Positions 15,438 to 23,436 of a stretch of 42,113 nt of DNA are shown piece by piece (position 1 is the first letter of the stretch; the number at the start of each line of letters is the position of its first letter). Under the pieces are notes generated by a model that was not told where the DNA came from, did no database searches, and saw only the letters and a list, made by a program, of their open reading frames with translations. Position numbers and translations under genes: made by a program. The stretch spans positions 1-42,113 of the forward strand of contig PNAJ01000161.1 of NCBI GenBank assembly GCA_003170295.1, written 5' to 3'. Origin of the DNA: Bryobacterales bacterium. GTDB taxonomy: Bacteria; Acidobacteriota; Terriglobia; Bryobacterales; Bryobacteraceae.

Positions 15438-16344
15438 GAATCACCGCCGGGCCGAGCGTCACCAGAATCACCGACGGGAAGATCAGAAAAAACACCGGGA
15501 AAATCAGCTTGACGCCGACCTTTCGCGCTCGCTCCTGCGCGATTTGACGGAAGCGGATACGCAGATAGCGCGCGTGGGTTTTCAGCGCCGGTCCGAGGCT
15601 GGTTCCGAAGCGATCCGTATCGATGAGAAGATTCGCGAATTTGCGCAGCTCCATGTCCTTGCTGCGCTCGGCGAAGTTGCGCAACGCTTCGACGCGGGTG
15701 GTGTTGGCTCGCAGTTCCAGTTGCAGTTGCGTGAATTCCGTAGCCAGGTCCGGATGCGTCCCGCGCAGGCCGCGGCTGGTTTCGAGAATCGCGGCGTCGA
15801 GAGCTTGCCCCGCTTCGATCGCCAGCACCATCAGGTCGAGCGCGGCCGGAAGCCCGCGGCGCAACCGCGCGACACGCTGTATTGCAAGCCGGTCCAGCAC
15901 TCGGGAGGGCAGCATGAATCCGATCCCGGCTCCGCAAACCGCCGCCACCAGCATCTGGAAAAACTCCGCGCTGGGCCGGAAGGTCACCGTGGCCCAAACA
16001 CCAGCCGCGGCGAGCATCAGTGCAGTGGCGCATTTAATACCAACAAAAATCAGAGCGGCCGCGGGCCAGCGATATCCGGCGATGATGAGTTTGTGACGCG
16101 CCGCATTCGCTTGCTCCTCGCCACCCGGCATGGCCTCCCCGAGGAGGCGAAAAATATCGGCGACCGCAGCCTGCGCGCCCGGAAGCTCGCGGTAGTTGAC
16201 GGTGAGTTGATCGAGCGCGATCGGCGTGGGAACCGGGACCGTTCCGGCCTGGTTACGGGACGGGCGCAGCACGAACACGTATCCGGCCGCGGTTACCGCC
16301 GCCAGAACGAAGAGAAACAGGCCGATCATCAGGTCCATGCTCAT
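15403..16344 (-). CDS. tadC: Tad pilus inner-membrane platform protein TadC
   Basis: A 313-residue protein of the type II secretion F domain family. It has an N-terminal membrane segment (LMIGLFLFVLAAVTAAGYVF), two segments at about 95-150, the cytoplasmic T2SSF region (RRGLPAALDLMVLAIEAGQA, LRNFAERSKDMELRKFANLL, with a DTDRFGTSLGPAL motif) and a C-terminal membrane segment (FPVFFLIFPSVILVTLGPAV). TadC pairs with TadB as the platform that the TadA ATPase drives to assemble Flp pili. The start overlaps the tadB stop by four bases, so the two are translationally coupled. Its 3' end overlaps the convergent isomerase gene by 35 bases. Confidence 0.88.
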   Translation of the reverse strand: MSMDLMIGLFLFVLAAVTAAGYVFVLRPSRNQAGTVPVPTPIALDQLTVNYRELPGAQAAVADIFRLLGEAMPGGEEQANAARHKLIIAGYRWPAAALIFVGIKCATALMLAAAGVWATVTFRPSAEFFQMLVAAVCGAGIGFMLPSRVLDRLAIQRVARLRRGLPAALDLMVLAIEAGQALDAAILETSRGLRGTHPDLATEFTQLQLELRANTTRVEALRNFAERSKDMELRKFANLLIDTDRFGTSLGPALKTHARYLRIRFRQIAQERARKVGVKLIFPVFFLIFPSVILVTLGPAVILIFAQMQHMLE

Positions 16345-17297
16345 ACTCTAATGTCCACGAGTTTCCGGATGACGAAGTGCGCCAAAACCAGGCAGACCAC
16401 GGCCGCCGTGATCAGGTTCTTTCCGTAAGGATGGTTGTACAGCACCTGCATATAGCCGGGGCTGAAGAACATCATCATCAGCGCGATTCCGATCGGCAGG
16501 ATTGTCAGGATCAGGCCGGTGAGCTTGCCATTCGCCGCCAGCGACCGGATCTCGCCTTCGAGCGCGAGCGATTCGCGCATGTTCTCGGCCAGGCCGCTCA
16601 TCACGTCACTGAGCTTGCCGCCGGTCCGCGCGTGCAACTCCACCGCGGAGATGAACAGGTTCACTTCCAGCAGCGGCACGCGTTGCGCCAGATTTTCAAG
16701 AGCCCGATTCCATCCCACGCCCAAGTTCGCCTCGGCTGAGGTCTTGCGCATTTCCGTCGAAACGGGCGGGACCGTTTCCGCGGCGATCATGTCCATCGAC
16801 GCCGATAAAGGATATCCCGACCGCAGGGCGCGCGAGAGCGAATCCAGAACGTCGGGGAAATTTTCGCTGAACTTACGGAACCGCTTGTTGCGGAGGCGCA
16901 AGACATAGCCATACGGAGCGAAAGCCGCGAGAGCCGCTCCCGCCGCGGCCGGCCAGAAGCCGAGAAATCGATAGAACAGCACGAAGCCGACCGCCCCGGC
17001 CAAAGCCATCGCGATGGTCACGCGGCCTACCGACCAATCGAGGTCGGCCTGGGCGATGCGCGTCTTCAGAATTTCCATGAAGTCGAAGTGCGCGAGCAAA
17101 CTATCCCAGAAATTGATGGTCGAAAGGCGCTCGGTGCGAATAAGCGGACCAGATTCGTCAGCGGCGCCGAGTTCTCCCAACTCCGCTTCGGACTCCTCGG
17201 CGCGGGTCTTGAGAAACGCCATCCAAGCTATCGCCACCACGATCGAGGCGAGCAGAAACGTGAGAACGAAAAACGCGAGAATCGAGACGATCAGCAT
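16341..17297 (-). CDS. tadB: Tad pilus inner-membrane platform protein TadB
   Basis: A 318-residue type II secretion F-domain protein. The N-terminal membrane segment (FFVLTFLLASIVVAIAWMAF) is followed by a cytoplasmic stretch, two membrane segments at about 95-135, the T2SSF domain (FSENFPDVLDSLSRALRSGY, PLSASMDMIAAETVPPVSTE, VNLFISAVELHARTGGKLSD) and two C-terminal segments. TadB forms the pilus assembly platform with TadC. It lies 22 bases after cpaB and overlaps tadC by four bases, so the three form one operon. The genes that usually sit between cpaB and tadB (secretin cpaC, tadZ/cpaE, ATPase tadA/cpaF) are absent. Confidence 0.88.
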   Translation of the reverse strand: MLIVSILAFFVLTFLLASIVVAIAWMAFLKTRAEESEAELGELGAADESGPLIRTERLSTINFWDSLLAHFDFMEILKTRIAQADLDWSVGRVTIAMALAGAVGFVLFYRFLGFWPAAAGAALAAFAPYGYVLRLRNKRFRKFSENFPDVLDSLSRALRSGYPLSASMDMIAAETVPPVSTEMRKTSAEANLGVGWNRALENLAQRVPLLEVNLFISAVELHARTGGKLSDVMSGLAENMRESLALEGEIRSLAANGKLTGLILTILPIGIALMMMFFSPGYMQVLYNHPYGKNLITAAVVCLVLAHFVIRKLVDIRV

Positions 17298-17319
17298 GGA
17301 AATTCCTGCAGTCTTCGGA

Positions 17320-18063
17320 TTAAGGCTGGGTCGCGCTCGCCGCCGGCTTGGGGGACGCGAGACCGCCCACTGTCGTCGAGGAATGAACCACGGTGCCGAG
17401 CGAAACCGGCGAATTCGTGCGCGTCCCGTCGTCCAGCGGATTTCGCAGCGTCAAGCGCACTCGCGCGCCTGAATCCGCCGCGGCCAGCACATCGGCCTGC
17501 GCCGGAGCCGCCAGCAGCGTCACCACCGGTAGAATCGGACCTTGCGAACTGCCCTCGGGCGGCTGGACGTTCAGAACCTGTAAATCTTCGAGCGCCGTGC
17601 GCACCGTCGTTTCCGAGCCGCTCTTACCCAGCACGACCTGCACGTCGACCTTCTGGCCCGCGCGCAGCATTCCCACCACGCCGCTGGAATCGGTCACGTG
17701 AATCGAAACCGCGCGCATGCCCTCCGGCACGCCCGATCCTCCGCCCGATTTCGCCGAAGCAAGGTGCGTATCGGAGACCAGCTCCTCTTCGCCGATGGCA
17801 TCGAAAACCGTTTTGCCGATCACCTGATCCGGGGTCTCGAATGTGCCCTTAGGCGTATGCACGCCGGGCCACTGGATGGTCTTGACGTCCGCCGCCGCAA
17901 GCACCGCTCCCGATTTCAAAGGATGCGCGGCCACCACGATGGTTTTACCGCTCCCCGTGCTGCTGCTGAGCTTGTTCACGAACAGCCCGTAGAAGATCCC
18001 CGTGGAAACTATGGCGACCACGAAGGCGATCCCCAGCAGTTTCAGCATGTTGTTCTTTTTCAT
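17320..18063 (-). CDS. cpaB: Flp pilus assembly protein CpaB/RcpC
   Basis: A 247-residue periplasmic protein anchored by one N-terminal segment (LLGIAFVVAIVSTGIFYGLF). Residues about 40-105 form the SAF domain (VVAAHPLKSGAVLAAADVKT, then PDQVIGKTVFDAIGEEELVS), followed by the RcpC-type beta-rich region (AVSIHVTDSSGVVGMLRAGQ, KVDVQVVLG). CpaB is thought to help place or stabilise the pilus secretin. It is the first gene of the cpaB-tadB-tadC set. No clear ribosome site precedes the ATG at 18063, and the divergent thiG starts 82 bases away. Confidence 0.87.
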   Translation of the reverse strand: MKKNNMLKLLGIAFVVAIVSTGIFYGLFVNKLSSSTGSGKTIVVAAHPLKSGAVLAAADVKTIQWPGVHTPKGTFETPDQVIGKTVFDAIGEEELVSDTHLASAKSGGGSGVPEGMRAVSIHVTDSSGVVGMLRAGQKVDVQVVLGKSGSETTVRTALEDLQVLNVQPPEGSSQGPILPVVTLLAAPAQADVLAAADSGARVRLTLRNPLDDGTRTNSPVSLGTVVHSSTTVGGLASPKPAASATQP

Positions 18064-18145
18064 AAATGTGGCCGGGCATACTCTTCGCCCGTAAGCTTTA
18101 GATCGGATGCTTTCGCCGATTTCTACAGAGCATTACTATGAATGT

Positions 18146-18919
18146 ATGGACACGCTCAGGATTGCGGGCCGCGAATTTAAGTCAAGATTATTTGTCGGCA
18201 CAGGGAAATACCGTAGCTTTCCCGAAATGGCACGCTGCCACGAGGCTTCTGGAGCCGAGGTGGTCACCGTCGCCGTGCGGCGCGTGAACCTGTCCGATCG
18301 CACCAAGGAATCGCTGCTCGATCATATCGATCGCGAGAAGTTTTTTCTCCTGCCGAACACCGCGGCCTGTTATACGGCCGATGAGGCGATCCGTACCGCG
18401 CGCCTGGGCCGCGAAGTGGGATTGTCGAACTGGGTGAAGCTCGAAGTCATCGGCGATGAGAAGACGTTGTTCCCCGACAATGCCGGACTCCTGGAAGCGA
18501 CTCGCGTGCTGGTCAAGGAAGGGTTCGTGGTGCTGCCCTATACCAATGACGATTTGGTGAACGCCCGCCGCCTGATCGACGCCGGCGCCGCGGCCGTGAT
18601 GCCGATGGGCGCTCCGATTGGCAGTGGTCTGGGCATCCAGAACCTGACGAATCTTCGCATCCTGCGCGAGATGATCACCGATGTTCCTCTCATAGTCGAT
18701 GCGGGCGTCGGCACTGCGTCGGATGCGGCCATCGCGATGGAGCTCGGCTATGACGGAGTCCTGATGAACACCGCCATCGCCGCCGCCGAGGATTCGGTCA
18801 GCATGGCCATCGCGATGAAGCTCGCGGTCGAGGCAGGGCGCTACGCGTATCGCTCCGGACGAATGGAAAAGAAGCTCTACGCATCAGCTAGCAGTCCGAT
18901 GGCGGGCGTCGTTCGCTAG
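18146..18919 (+). CDS. thiG: Thiazole synthase ThiG
   Basis: A 257-residue (beta/alpha)8 enzyme of thiamine synthesis. ThiG condenses deoxyxylulose phosphate, dehydroglycine and the ThiS thiocarboxylate into the thiazole phosphate. The Schiff-base lysine is K98 in NWVKLEVIGDEKTLFPDN, and the phosphate-binding loops AVMPMGAPIGSGLGIQN and DAGVGTASDAAIAMELG are intact, as is the DGVLMNTAIA segment. The start at 18146 gives the family-typical beginning (LRIAGREFKSRLFVGTGKY); a start at 18107 would add 13 unusual residues. No thiS, thiF, thiO or thiH is nearby, and there is no room for a TPP riboswitch upstream. Its stop overlaps the convergent M19 gene by four bases. Confidence 0.95.
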   Translation: MDTLRIAGREFKSRLFVGTGKYRSFPEMARCHEASGAEVVTVAVRRVNLSDRTKESLLDHIDREKFFLLPNTAACYTADEAIRTARLGREVGLSNWVKLEVIGDEKTLFPDNAGLLEATRVLVKEGFVVLPYTNDDLVNARRLIDAGAAAVMPMGAPIGSGLGIQNLTNLRILREMITDVPLIVDAGVGTASDAAIAMELGYDGVLMNTAIAAAEDSVSMAIAMKLAVEAGRYAYRSGRMEKKLYASASSPMAGVVR

Positions 18920-20031
18920 GAAAGCCACATCCCGGAAAGCGCGCGCTTGAAGTTCCCGCCCAGGATCAGCTCAATACTTTGGCTCGAGTAATTCCGCCGC
19001 ACCAGGCTCTCGGTGAGATCGAAAATCTTCTTCGAGTAGTCCATTCCGTCAAGATCGAATCTTCGCGGGGAATGCGCGGGTAGGTCCCTTCCGTCCAGGT
19101 CGACGTCGCTTCCGATACCGGCGTGTTCCACCCCCACAAGACTTCGGATGTGGTCGATATGGTCCAGCACCGTTTCGATGGTCGCGGGGCCAGCGGCGCT
19201 CACAAAAGAGCGGACCATTGTCACGCCCATCACGCCACCCTTGGCCGCCATTCGCCGAATCGCCTCATCGGTCTTGCAGCGGGAGCTGTTCGGGACCAGT
19301 TTGCGGCAGTTCGAATGGGTCACCAGGACCGGCCGCGCGGAAGCCTCGATCGCATCGAGCGTGGTCCGGTCGCTGCAATGCGAGATGTCGACCGCCATGC
19401 CCGCCTGATTCATGCGGTTCACGATGGCCGCCCCGTACTCGGTCAAGCCCGCGTCTCTTTGATCGGACGATCCCCCACCGATCTTATTGCCGCGATAGGT
19501 CAACTGCGAAACGCGCTGGCCCAGCGCATAGAACCGGTCGACATCTTCCAACGTTCGAAAATGTTCGGAGTTCTGCTGGCCGATCACGATGCCGATTTTC
19601 CCCAGCGCCTTGGCCCGCTCAAAATCGGCGGTGCTTCCGATATGCAGGAACTGCGTGGGACGTGCCGCGATGAATGCGTTCCATCGGCTGATGTCCTTCA
19701 AGGACTCGGAGTAGATATCGCCGCTCGTGTATCCCACCGCTGGATGCAATGCGGTAATTCCAGAGTTTTTCAGACGTAGATAATCGGCATGTCCGAACCG
19801 GTCGGGATCGGTTTCCCAAGTTGAGAACTTCCTGTAATCCAACGTCAGCAAGCCCAGCATATCGATCACGGTGGAGCGTTGCACCAGATCCAAAGTGCGG
19901 GTGGAATACGTCGCGCTACTTTGCGCGAACAACGAGAAGCGGCCCCGGTTGATCATGGGCGCGGCGAGAGACAACACGGCGCCTCTGAGAATCGTACGAC
20001 GAGAAGTCACAGAAACCGGAAAGTGTAGCAT
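18916..20031 (-). CDS. Tat-exported M19 (renal dipeptidase-like) protein with altered metal site
   Basis: A 371-residue member of the M19 membrane dipeptidase family, preceded by a twin-arginine signal (SRRTILRGAVLSLAAP). Family features are GIVIGQQNSEHF, VDISHCSDRTTLDAI with H218, PVLVTHSNCRKLVPNSSRC with H239, GVMGVTMVRSF, and GIGSDVDLDG near residue 310. The usual N-terminal HxD metal motif (as in DGHND) is replaced by VIDMLGLL, and the bridging glutamate position seems to be glutamine in IGQQNSE. Canonical enzymes need two zinc ions, so this protein may bind one metal, act on other substrates or be a different hydrolase subfamily. Protein secreted or periplasmic; substrate unknown. Confidence 0.85.
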   Translation of the reverse strand: MLHFPVSVTSRRTILRGAVLSLAAPMINRGRFSLFAQSSATYSTRTLDLVQRSTVIDMLGLLTLDYRKFSTWETDPDRFGHADYLRLKNSGITALHPAVGYTSGDIYSESLKDISRWNAFIAARPTQFLHIGSTADFERAKALGKIGIVIGQQNSEHFRTLEDVDRFYALGQRVSQLTYRGNKIGGGSSDQRDAGLTEYGAAIVNRMNQAGMAVDISHCSDRTTLDAIEASARPVLVTHSNCRKLVPNSSRCKTDEAIRRMAAKGGVMGVTMVRSFVSAAGPATIETVLDHIDHIRSLVGVEHAGIGSDVDLDGRDLPAHSPRRFDLDGMDYSKKIFDLTESLVRRNYSSQSIELILGGNFKRALSGMWLS

Positions 20032-20057
20032 AAAGATCTGGTAATCTGTCGGGACAC

Positions 20058-20513
20058 GTGAGATTCGCTTCGTTCCTGCTATTTCCCGCGCTGCTCGCCG
20101 CCTCCGATGCGCGGTTTACAGACGAGCTCTGGATACAGGTTGAAGCAATGGTGCAACAGCATCTTCCGCAGAAACCTCCTCCGGCCGCCGGCTTGAGGAA
20201 CGCTCTGCGAGCCCTGGCCGAAAAAGCTCCTCGCCAGGAATGGCGCGAAGCCTTAAACCAGCGCGCCGCCGAGATTCCAGACGACCGCTCAAATATACTC
20301 ATCGACAGAATTGGGGAAAAACCTTTCCCCGAAGCTCTCGCCGCAATCCTCGCGCGCTTGTGGATTCCGTGGGAGATCAATAAGGACAAACACGCTGAAG
20401 CGACAGTCTCTCAGCTGACCCGCATGATGAACTCCGTCGCCTCCACGCTCGACGACCCCGCCCGCGTCAAGCAGGCCTTTCTCGAGTCGGCTCGCGAGTT
20501 CTACTCAAACTGA
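20058..20513 (+). CDS. Small secreted protein of unknown function
   Basis: A 151-residue protein starting with GTG and a clear signal peptide (MRFASFLLFPALLAASDA), followed by a helix-rich, charged body (LRNALRALAEKAPRQEWREA, ILARLWIPWEINKDKHAEAT) and no recognised domain. It starts 26 bases from the divergent M19 gene. Codon use and the signal peptide support a real gene; function is unknown. Confidence 0.6.
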   Translation: MRFASFLLFPALLAASDARFTDELWIQVEAMVQQHLPQKPPPAAGLRNALRALAEKAPRQEWREALNQRAAEIPDDRSNILIDRIGEKPFPEALAAILARLWIPWEINKDKHAEATVSQLTRMMNSVASTLDDPARVKQAFLESAREFYSN

Positions 20514-20540
20514 GATGCCCTGCTCGCATAGAGATCGCCT

Positions 20541-20567
20541 CAGCCCCGCCCTTACGGGACGGGGTTG
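20541..20567. terminator. Strong GC hairpin between secreted protein and permease genes
   Basis: CAGCCCCG pairs with CGGGGTTG (one G-T pair), enclosing CCC TTAC GGG. No T-run follows, so it may be a Rho-aided terminator, a leader structure for the permease gene starting 36 bases later, or a stand-alone repeat hairpin. Confidence 0.5.
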
Positions 20568-20603
20568 TAACGCTTGGCGTGAGCCAGGGGATTCTCATTA
20601 GTC

Positions 20604-21911
20604 ATGCGCCATCGCCTGGAGCGTTACTTCGAATTCGAGCAGCTCGGCACGAATTGGCGCACCGAGATTCTTGCCGGCATGACGACTTTCGTCACCATGG
20701 CCTACATCGTTTTCGTGAACCCTTCCATCCTTCACGAAGCCGGGATGCCCTTCAAAGCCGTGGTCGCCGCGACGTGTTTCTGCGCGGCCTTCGGCAGCAT
20801 CGTCATGGGAGCGTTCGCTCGCTATCCCATCGCCCTCGCTCCCGGCATGGGCTTGAACGCGTACTTCACATACACGGTCGTGAAGGGCATGGGCGTCCCT
20901 TGGGAAACCGCGCTCGGCGCAGTGTTCCTTTCGGGCGTCGCGTTCCTCATCCTGACGCTGCTCGGCATCCGCCAACTGATCTTCGAAGCAATCCCGCAGG
21001 AGCTTTACGCCGCCGTCGCCGCCGGTATCGGACTGTTCATCGCGATCATCGGGCTCCGCAATTCCGGCATTGTCGTTGCGAGCCCCGCCACGCTCGTGAC
21101 CCTCGGCAATGTTCTCGCCAAGAACACCCTCGTCTCGATCGCCGGCTTGATGATCATCGCCGCGCTTCTGGCATGGAAGGTCCGCGGGGCGATGCTGATC
21201 GGCATTCTCGCAACTACGATACTCGCCGCGCTCTGCGGCCTCACTCACTGGTCGCCTGAAACTTACCGCCTCGGGGATATCTCTGCCACGTTCCTTCAAC
21301 TTAATATACGTGCGGCTTGGAGCTTGGGTTTCGCGGAAATAGTTTTCGTCTTTCTCTTCGTTGATCTGTTCGATAACATCGGCACCTTAGTCGGCGTCGG
21401 CAAAAAAGCCGGCCTTTTCGACAACGCCAATCGCATCCCACGCATCCGCCGCATTCTTCTCGCCGACGCGACGTCCACCATCGCCGGATCGCTCGCCGGT
21501 ACCTCGACCGTCGTGAGTTATATCGAAAGCGCGGCTGGCGTCGTCGCCGGCGGACGCAGCGGCGTCACCGCAATCGTCACCGGACTTCTCTTCCTCGTCG
21601 CCCTGTTCGTCGCTCCACTCGTCGGCGCGATTCCCGGCGCAGCTACCGCCCCCGCGCTAATCGTCGTCGGCTCCTTCATGATGTCGCAGGTCAACGAAAT
21701 CCGATGGAACGATCCCATCGTCGCCATCCCCGCTTTCCTCACGCTGATCACGATCCCTCTCACCTTCTCAATCGCCAACGGACTCGCCTTCGGTTTCACT
21801 TCCTATGCTCTTTTGAAGCTTCTGCGAGGCGAATTTCGCCGCGACCAGTGGCTGGTCTACGTGTTAGCCGCCCTCTTCATAGCCCGCTTCGTCTACCTCG
21901 GAAAAGACTAA
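20604..21911 (+). CDS. AzgA-type purine (guanine/hypoxanthine) permease, NCS2 family
   Basis: A 435-residue inner-membrane transporter with about 12-14 hydrophobic segments. The opening (FEFEQLGTNWRTEILAGMTT FVTMAYIVFVNP), APGMGLNAYFTYTVV, the EAIPQELYAAVAAGIGLFIA segment, FLFVDLFDNIGTLVGVGKKA and the AGTSTVVSYIESAAGVVAGG signature with ESAAG are characteristic of AzgA/PbuG proton symporters for guanine, hypoxanthine or adenine. Which base is carried cannot be read from sequence. No purine riboswitch aptamer was recognised upstream, only the GC hairpin. It appears to stand alone. Confidence 0.92.
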   Translation: MRHRLERYFEFEQLGTNWRTEILAGMTTFVTMAYIVFVNPSILHEAGMPFKAVVAATCFCAAFGSIVMGAFARYPIALAPGMGLNAYFTYTVVKGMGVPWETALGAVFLSGVAFLILTLLGIRQLIFEAIPQELYAAVAAGIGLFIAIIGLRNSGIVVASPATLVTLGNVLAKNTLVSIAGLMIIAALLAWKVRGAMLIGILATTILAALCGLTHWSPETYRLGDISATFLQLNIRAAWSLGFAEIVFVFLFVDLFDNIGTLVGVGKKAGLFDNANRIPRIRRILLADATSTIAGSLAGTSTVVSYIESAAGVVAGGRSGVTAIVTGLLFLVALFVAPLVGAIPGAATAPALIVVGSFMMSQVNEIRWNDPIVAIPAFLTLITIPLTFSIANGLAFGFTSYALLKLLRGEFRRDQWLVYVLAALFIARFVYLGKD

Positions 21912-21929
21912 CCGTCATATGTGAGCCTG

Positions 21930-21943
21930 TGTGCCAAGGCACA
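21930..21943. promoter_or_regulatory. Short perfect palindrome, possible operator
   Basis: TGTGCC AA GGCACA lies in the 146-base gap between the permease and methyltransferase genes. It could be a binding site or a small hairpin; nothing else is recognised in this gap. Confidence 0.3.
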
Positions 21944-22057
21944 TTCCCCGTCGCTCGTGGCGCGTCGATACTCGTGTCGCCGCCCCGGTACCATAGCGAT
22001 CTCGCGGACCGTTGTGTGGTTTCGTGCCGGTCGTACGAGCGGCGGTATCATCGAACC

Positions 22058-23407
22058 ATGTTTCCGATCCGCCTGGGAACCGACGCCCAATTCACCGCCC
22101 TCCGCGACGCTCTGCACACCTGCGGCGAAGCCGCGCTCCAAAACCCCGCCGCCGCCCGCCTCTTTATCGACGGCGCCACCATCGATCGCTCGGCCGCCTC
22201 TCATTTGCCGCTGCCCGAATTGGAAGCGCTCGGCGTGATAACGGCTCTCGCCGACCGCATCGTCGCCAACGTGATGCTGTATCAGGCGCGAGGCCTGTTG
22301 ATCGTCTCAGACCGCACCCAGCCGAAGGAAAATGACCCGTCCCCGCCCCCCGAGGACGTTGTTTTTCCGGCGAACATCTCCAATACCGGCCTCTTTCTCG
22401 ACCATATTCCGCCTGGCAAGGGCGATGCGTTTCTCGATCTCTGCGCCGGCACTGGAATCGCCGCGTTAGCAGCAGCGCAGTCGGGCGCCACACATGCCTG
22501 GGCCTTTGACATCACCGCGCGCTCCACCCATTTCGCCGAGTTCAATCGGCGATTGAACGGGATCTCCAACGTTACGCCGGCGCAAGGCGATCTCTACGAG
22601 CCGGCCGGAAACCAAACGTTCGATCGCATCGTCGCGCATCCGCCCTATCTTCCCGTCTACCGTCCGCGATTCGTGTTCGACAGCGGAGGGCAGGATGGGG
22701 AGCAGGTCGTTCGCCGCATCGTCGAAGGCCTGCCCAAATACCTGCGTCCCGGCGGCAAATTCTACGCACTGACCATGGGCTCAGACCGGGAGCAGCCTTT
22801 CGAGCATCGCCTGCGCGAGTGGCTGGGCGACGCCGCGCCGGAGTTTGATATCGCCTTCGTGGTCCGCAAGACGGTCCCACCTCGCCAGTACTCGGCCGAT
22901 GCCGTGGTGGCCCATAAAGGCGCCGCCGCGGATATTTCCGGATGGCGTGCATTGTTCGAGAAATGGGGCGTTCAGTCGCTGGTCTATGGATTCGTCGTCA
23001 TCCAGCGGCGCCTGATCGATCGTCCGGTGTTCACTGTCCGCCGCGATGCGGGCCCGAACACTGGTCCCGAGCAGTTAGCCTGGTTGGTCGAATGGGAGAC
23101 TCGCGCGTTGGATGCGCACAAACTTTTGAGTGCAAAGCCGCGGGCGAGCCAGAACGCGTCTCTTCAGGTGGAACATCGTTTCGTCGACGGAGCGTGGCAG
23201 CCCGAGTCCTATTGCCTCTCGTCCGAATATCCGTTTATCGCGGGAATGCGCACCGAGCCCTGGGCCGCGCATGTCCTCACCCTTGCCAATGGCTCGCTCA
23301 CGGTAGCGGAGTTGCTCGAGCAACTTCCCGTCAACGCAAATCCCCTCGAATTCGCACGCGCAGTCGCGGCAATGATCTCGGCTGGTTTCTTGGTTCTGGA
23401 CCGTTAA
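22058..23407 (+). CDS. SAM-dependent methyltransferase with HPPY motif and novel C-terminal half
   Basis: A 449-residue protein. Residues about 1-100 form an N-terminal region without a recognised fold. Residues 105-260 form a class I methyltransferase domain: SAM-binding FLDLCAGTGIAALAAAQSG (125-143), the strand-2 acidic residue in AFDITARS, and VAHPPYLPVYRPRF (192-206), where HPPY replaces the NPPY of N5-glutamine and adenine-N6 methyltransferases. The remaining 190 residues have no clear assignment, but the end (LTLANGSLTVAELLEQLPVN, FARAVAAMISAGFLVLDR) looks like a small winged helix. A substrate with a planar amide or amine is suggested by HPPY. The start at 22058 is chosen because no coding-like sequence precedes it. 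Confidence 0.78.
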   Translation: MFPIRLGTDAQFTALRDALHTCGEAALQNPAAARLFIDGATIDRSAASHLPLPELEALGVITALADRIVANVMLYQARGLLIVSDRTQPKENDPSPPPEDVVFPANISNTGLFLDHIPPGKGDAFLDLCAGTGIAALAAAQSGATHAWAFDITARSTHFAEFNRRLNGISNVTPAQGDLYEPAGNQTFDRIVAHPPYLPVYRPRFVFDSGGQDGEQVVRRIVEGLPKYLRPGGKFYALTMGSDREQPFEHRLREWLGDAAPEFDIAFVVRKTVPPRQYSADAVVAHKGAAADISGWRALFEKWGVQSLVYGFVVIQRRLIDRPVFTVRRDAGPNTGPEQLAWLVEWETRALDAHKLLSAKPRASQNASLQVEHRFVDGAWQPESYCLSSEYPFIAGMRTEPWAAHVLTLANGSLTVAELLEQLPVNANPLEFARAVAAMISAGFLVLDR

Positions 23408-23436
23408 GCTGCTTTCGCCCGTAGCGATTTGCGAGC

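Noticed and set aside
18064..18145. TPP riboswitch before thiG
   Set aside because: The gap of 82 bases holds no conserved THI-box sequence and is shared with the cpaB start.
20520..20603. Purine riboswitch before the permease
   Set aside because: No three-way junction or conserved core was found; only one GC hairpin is present.
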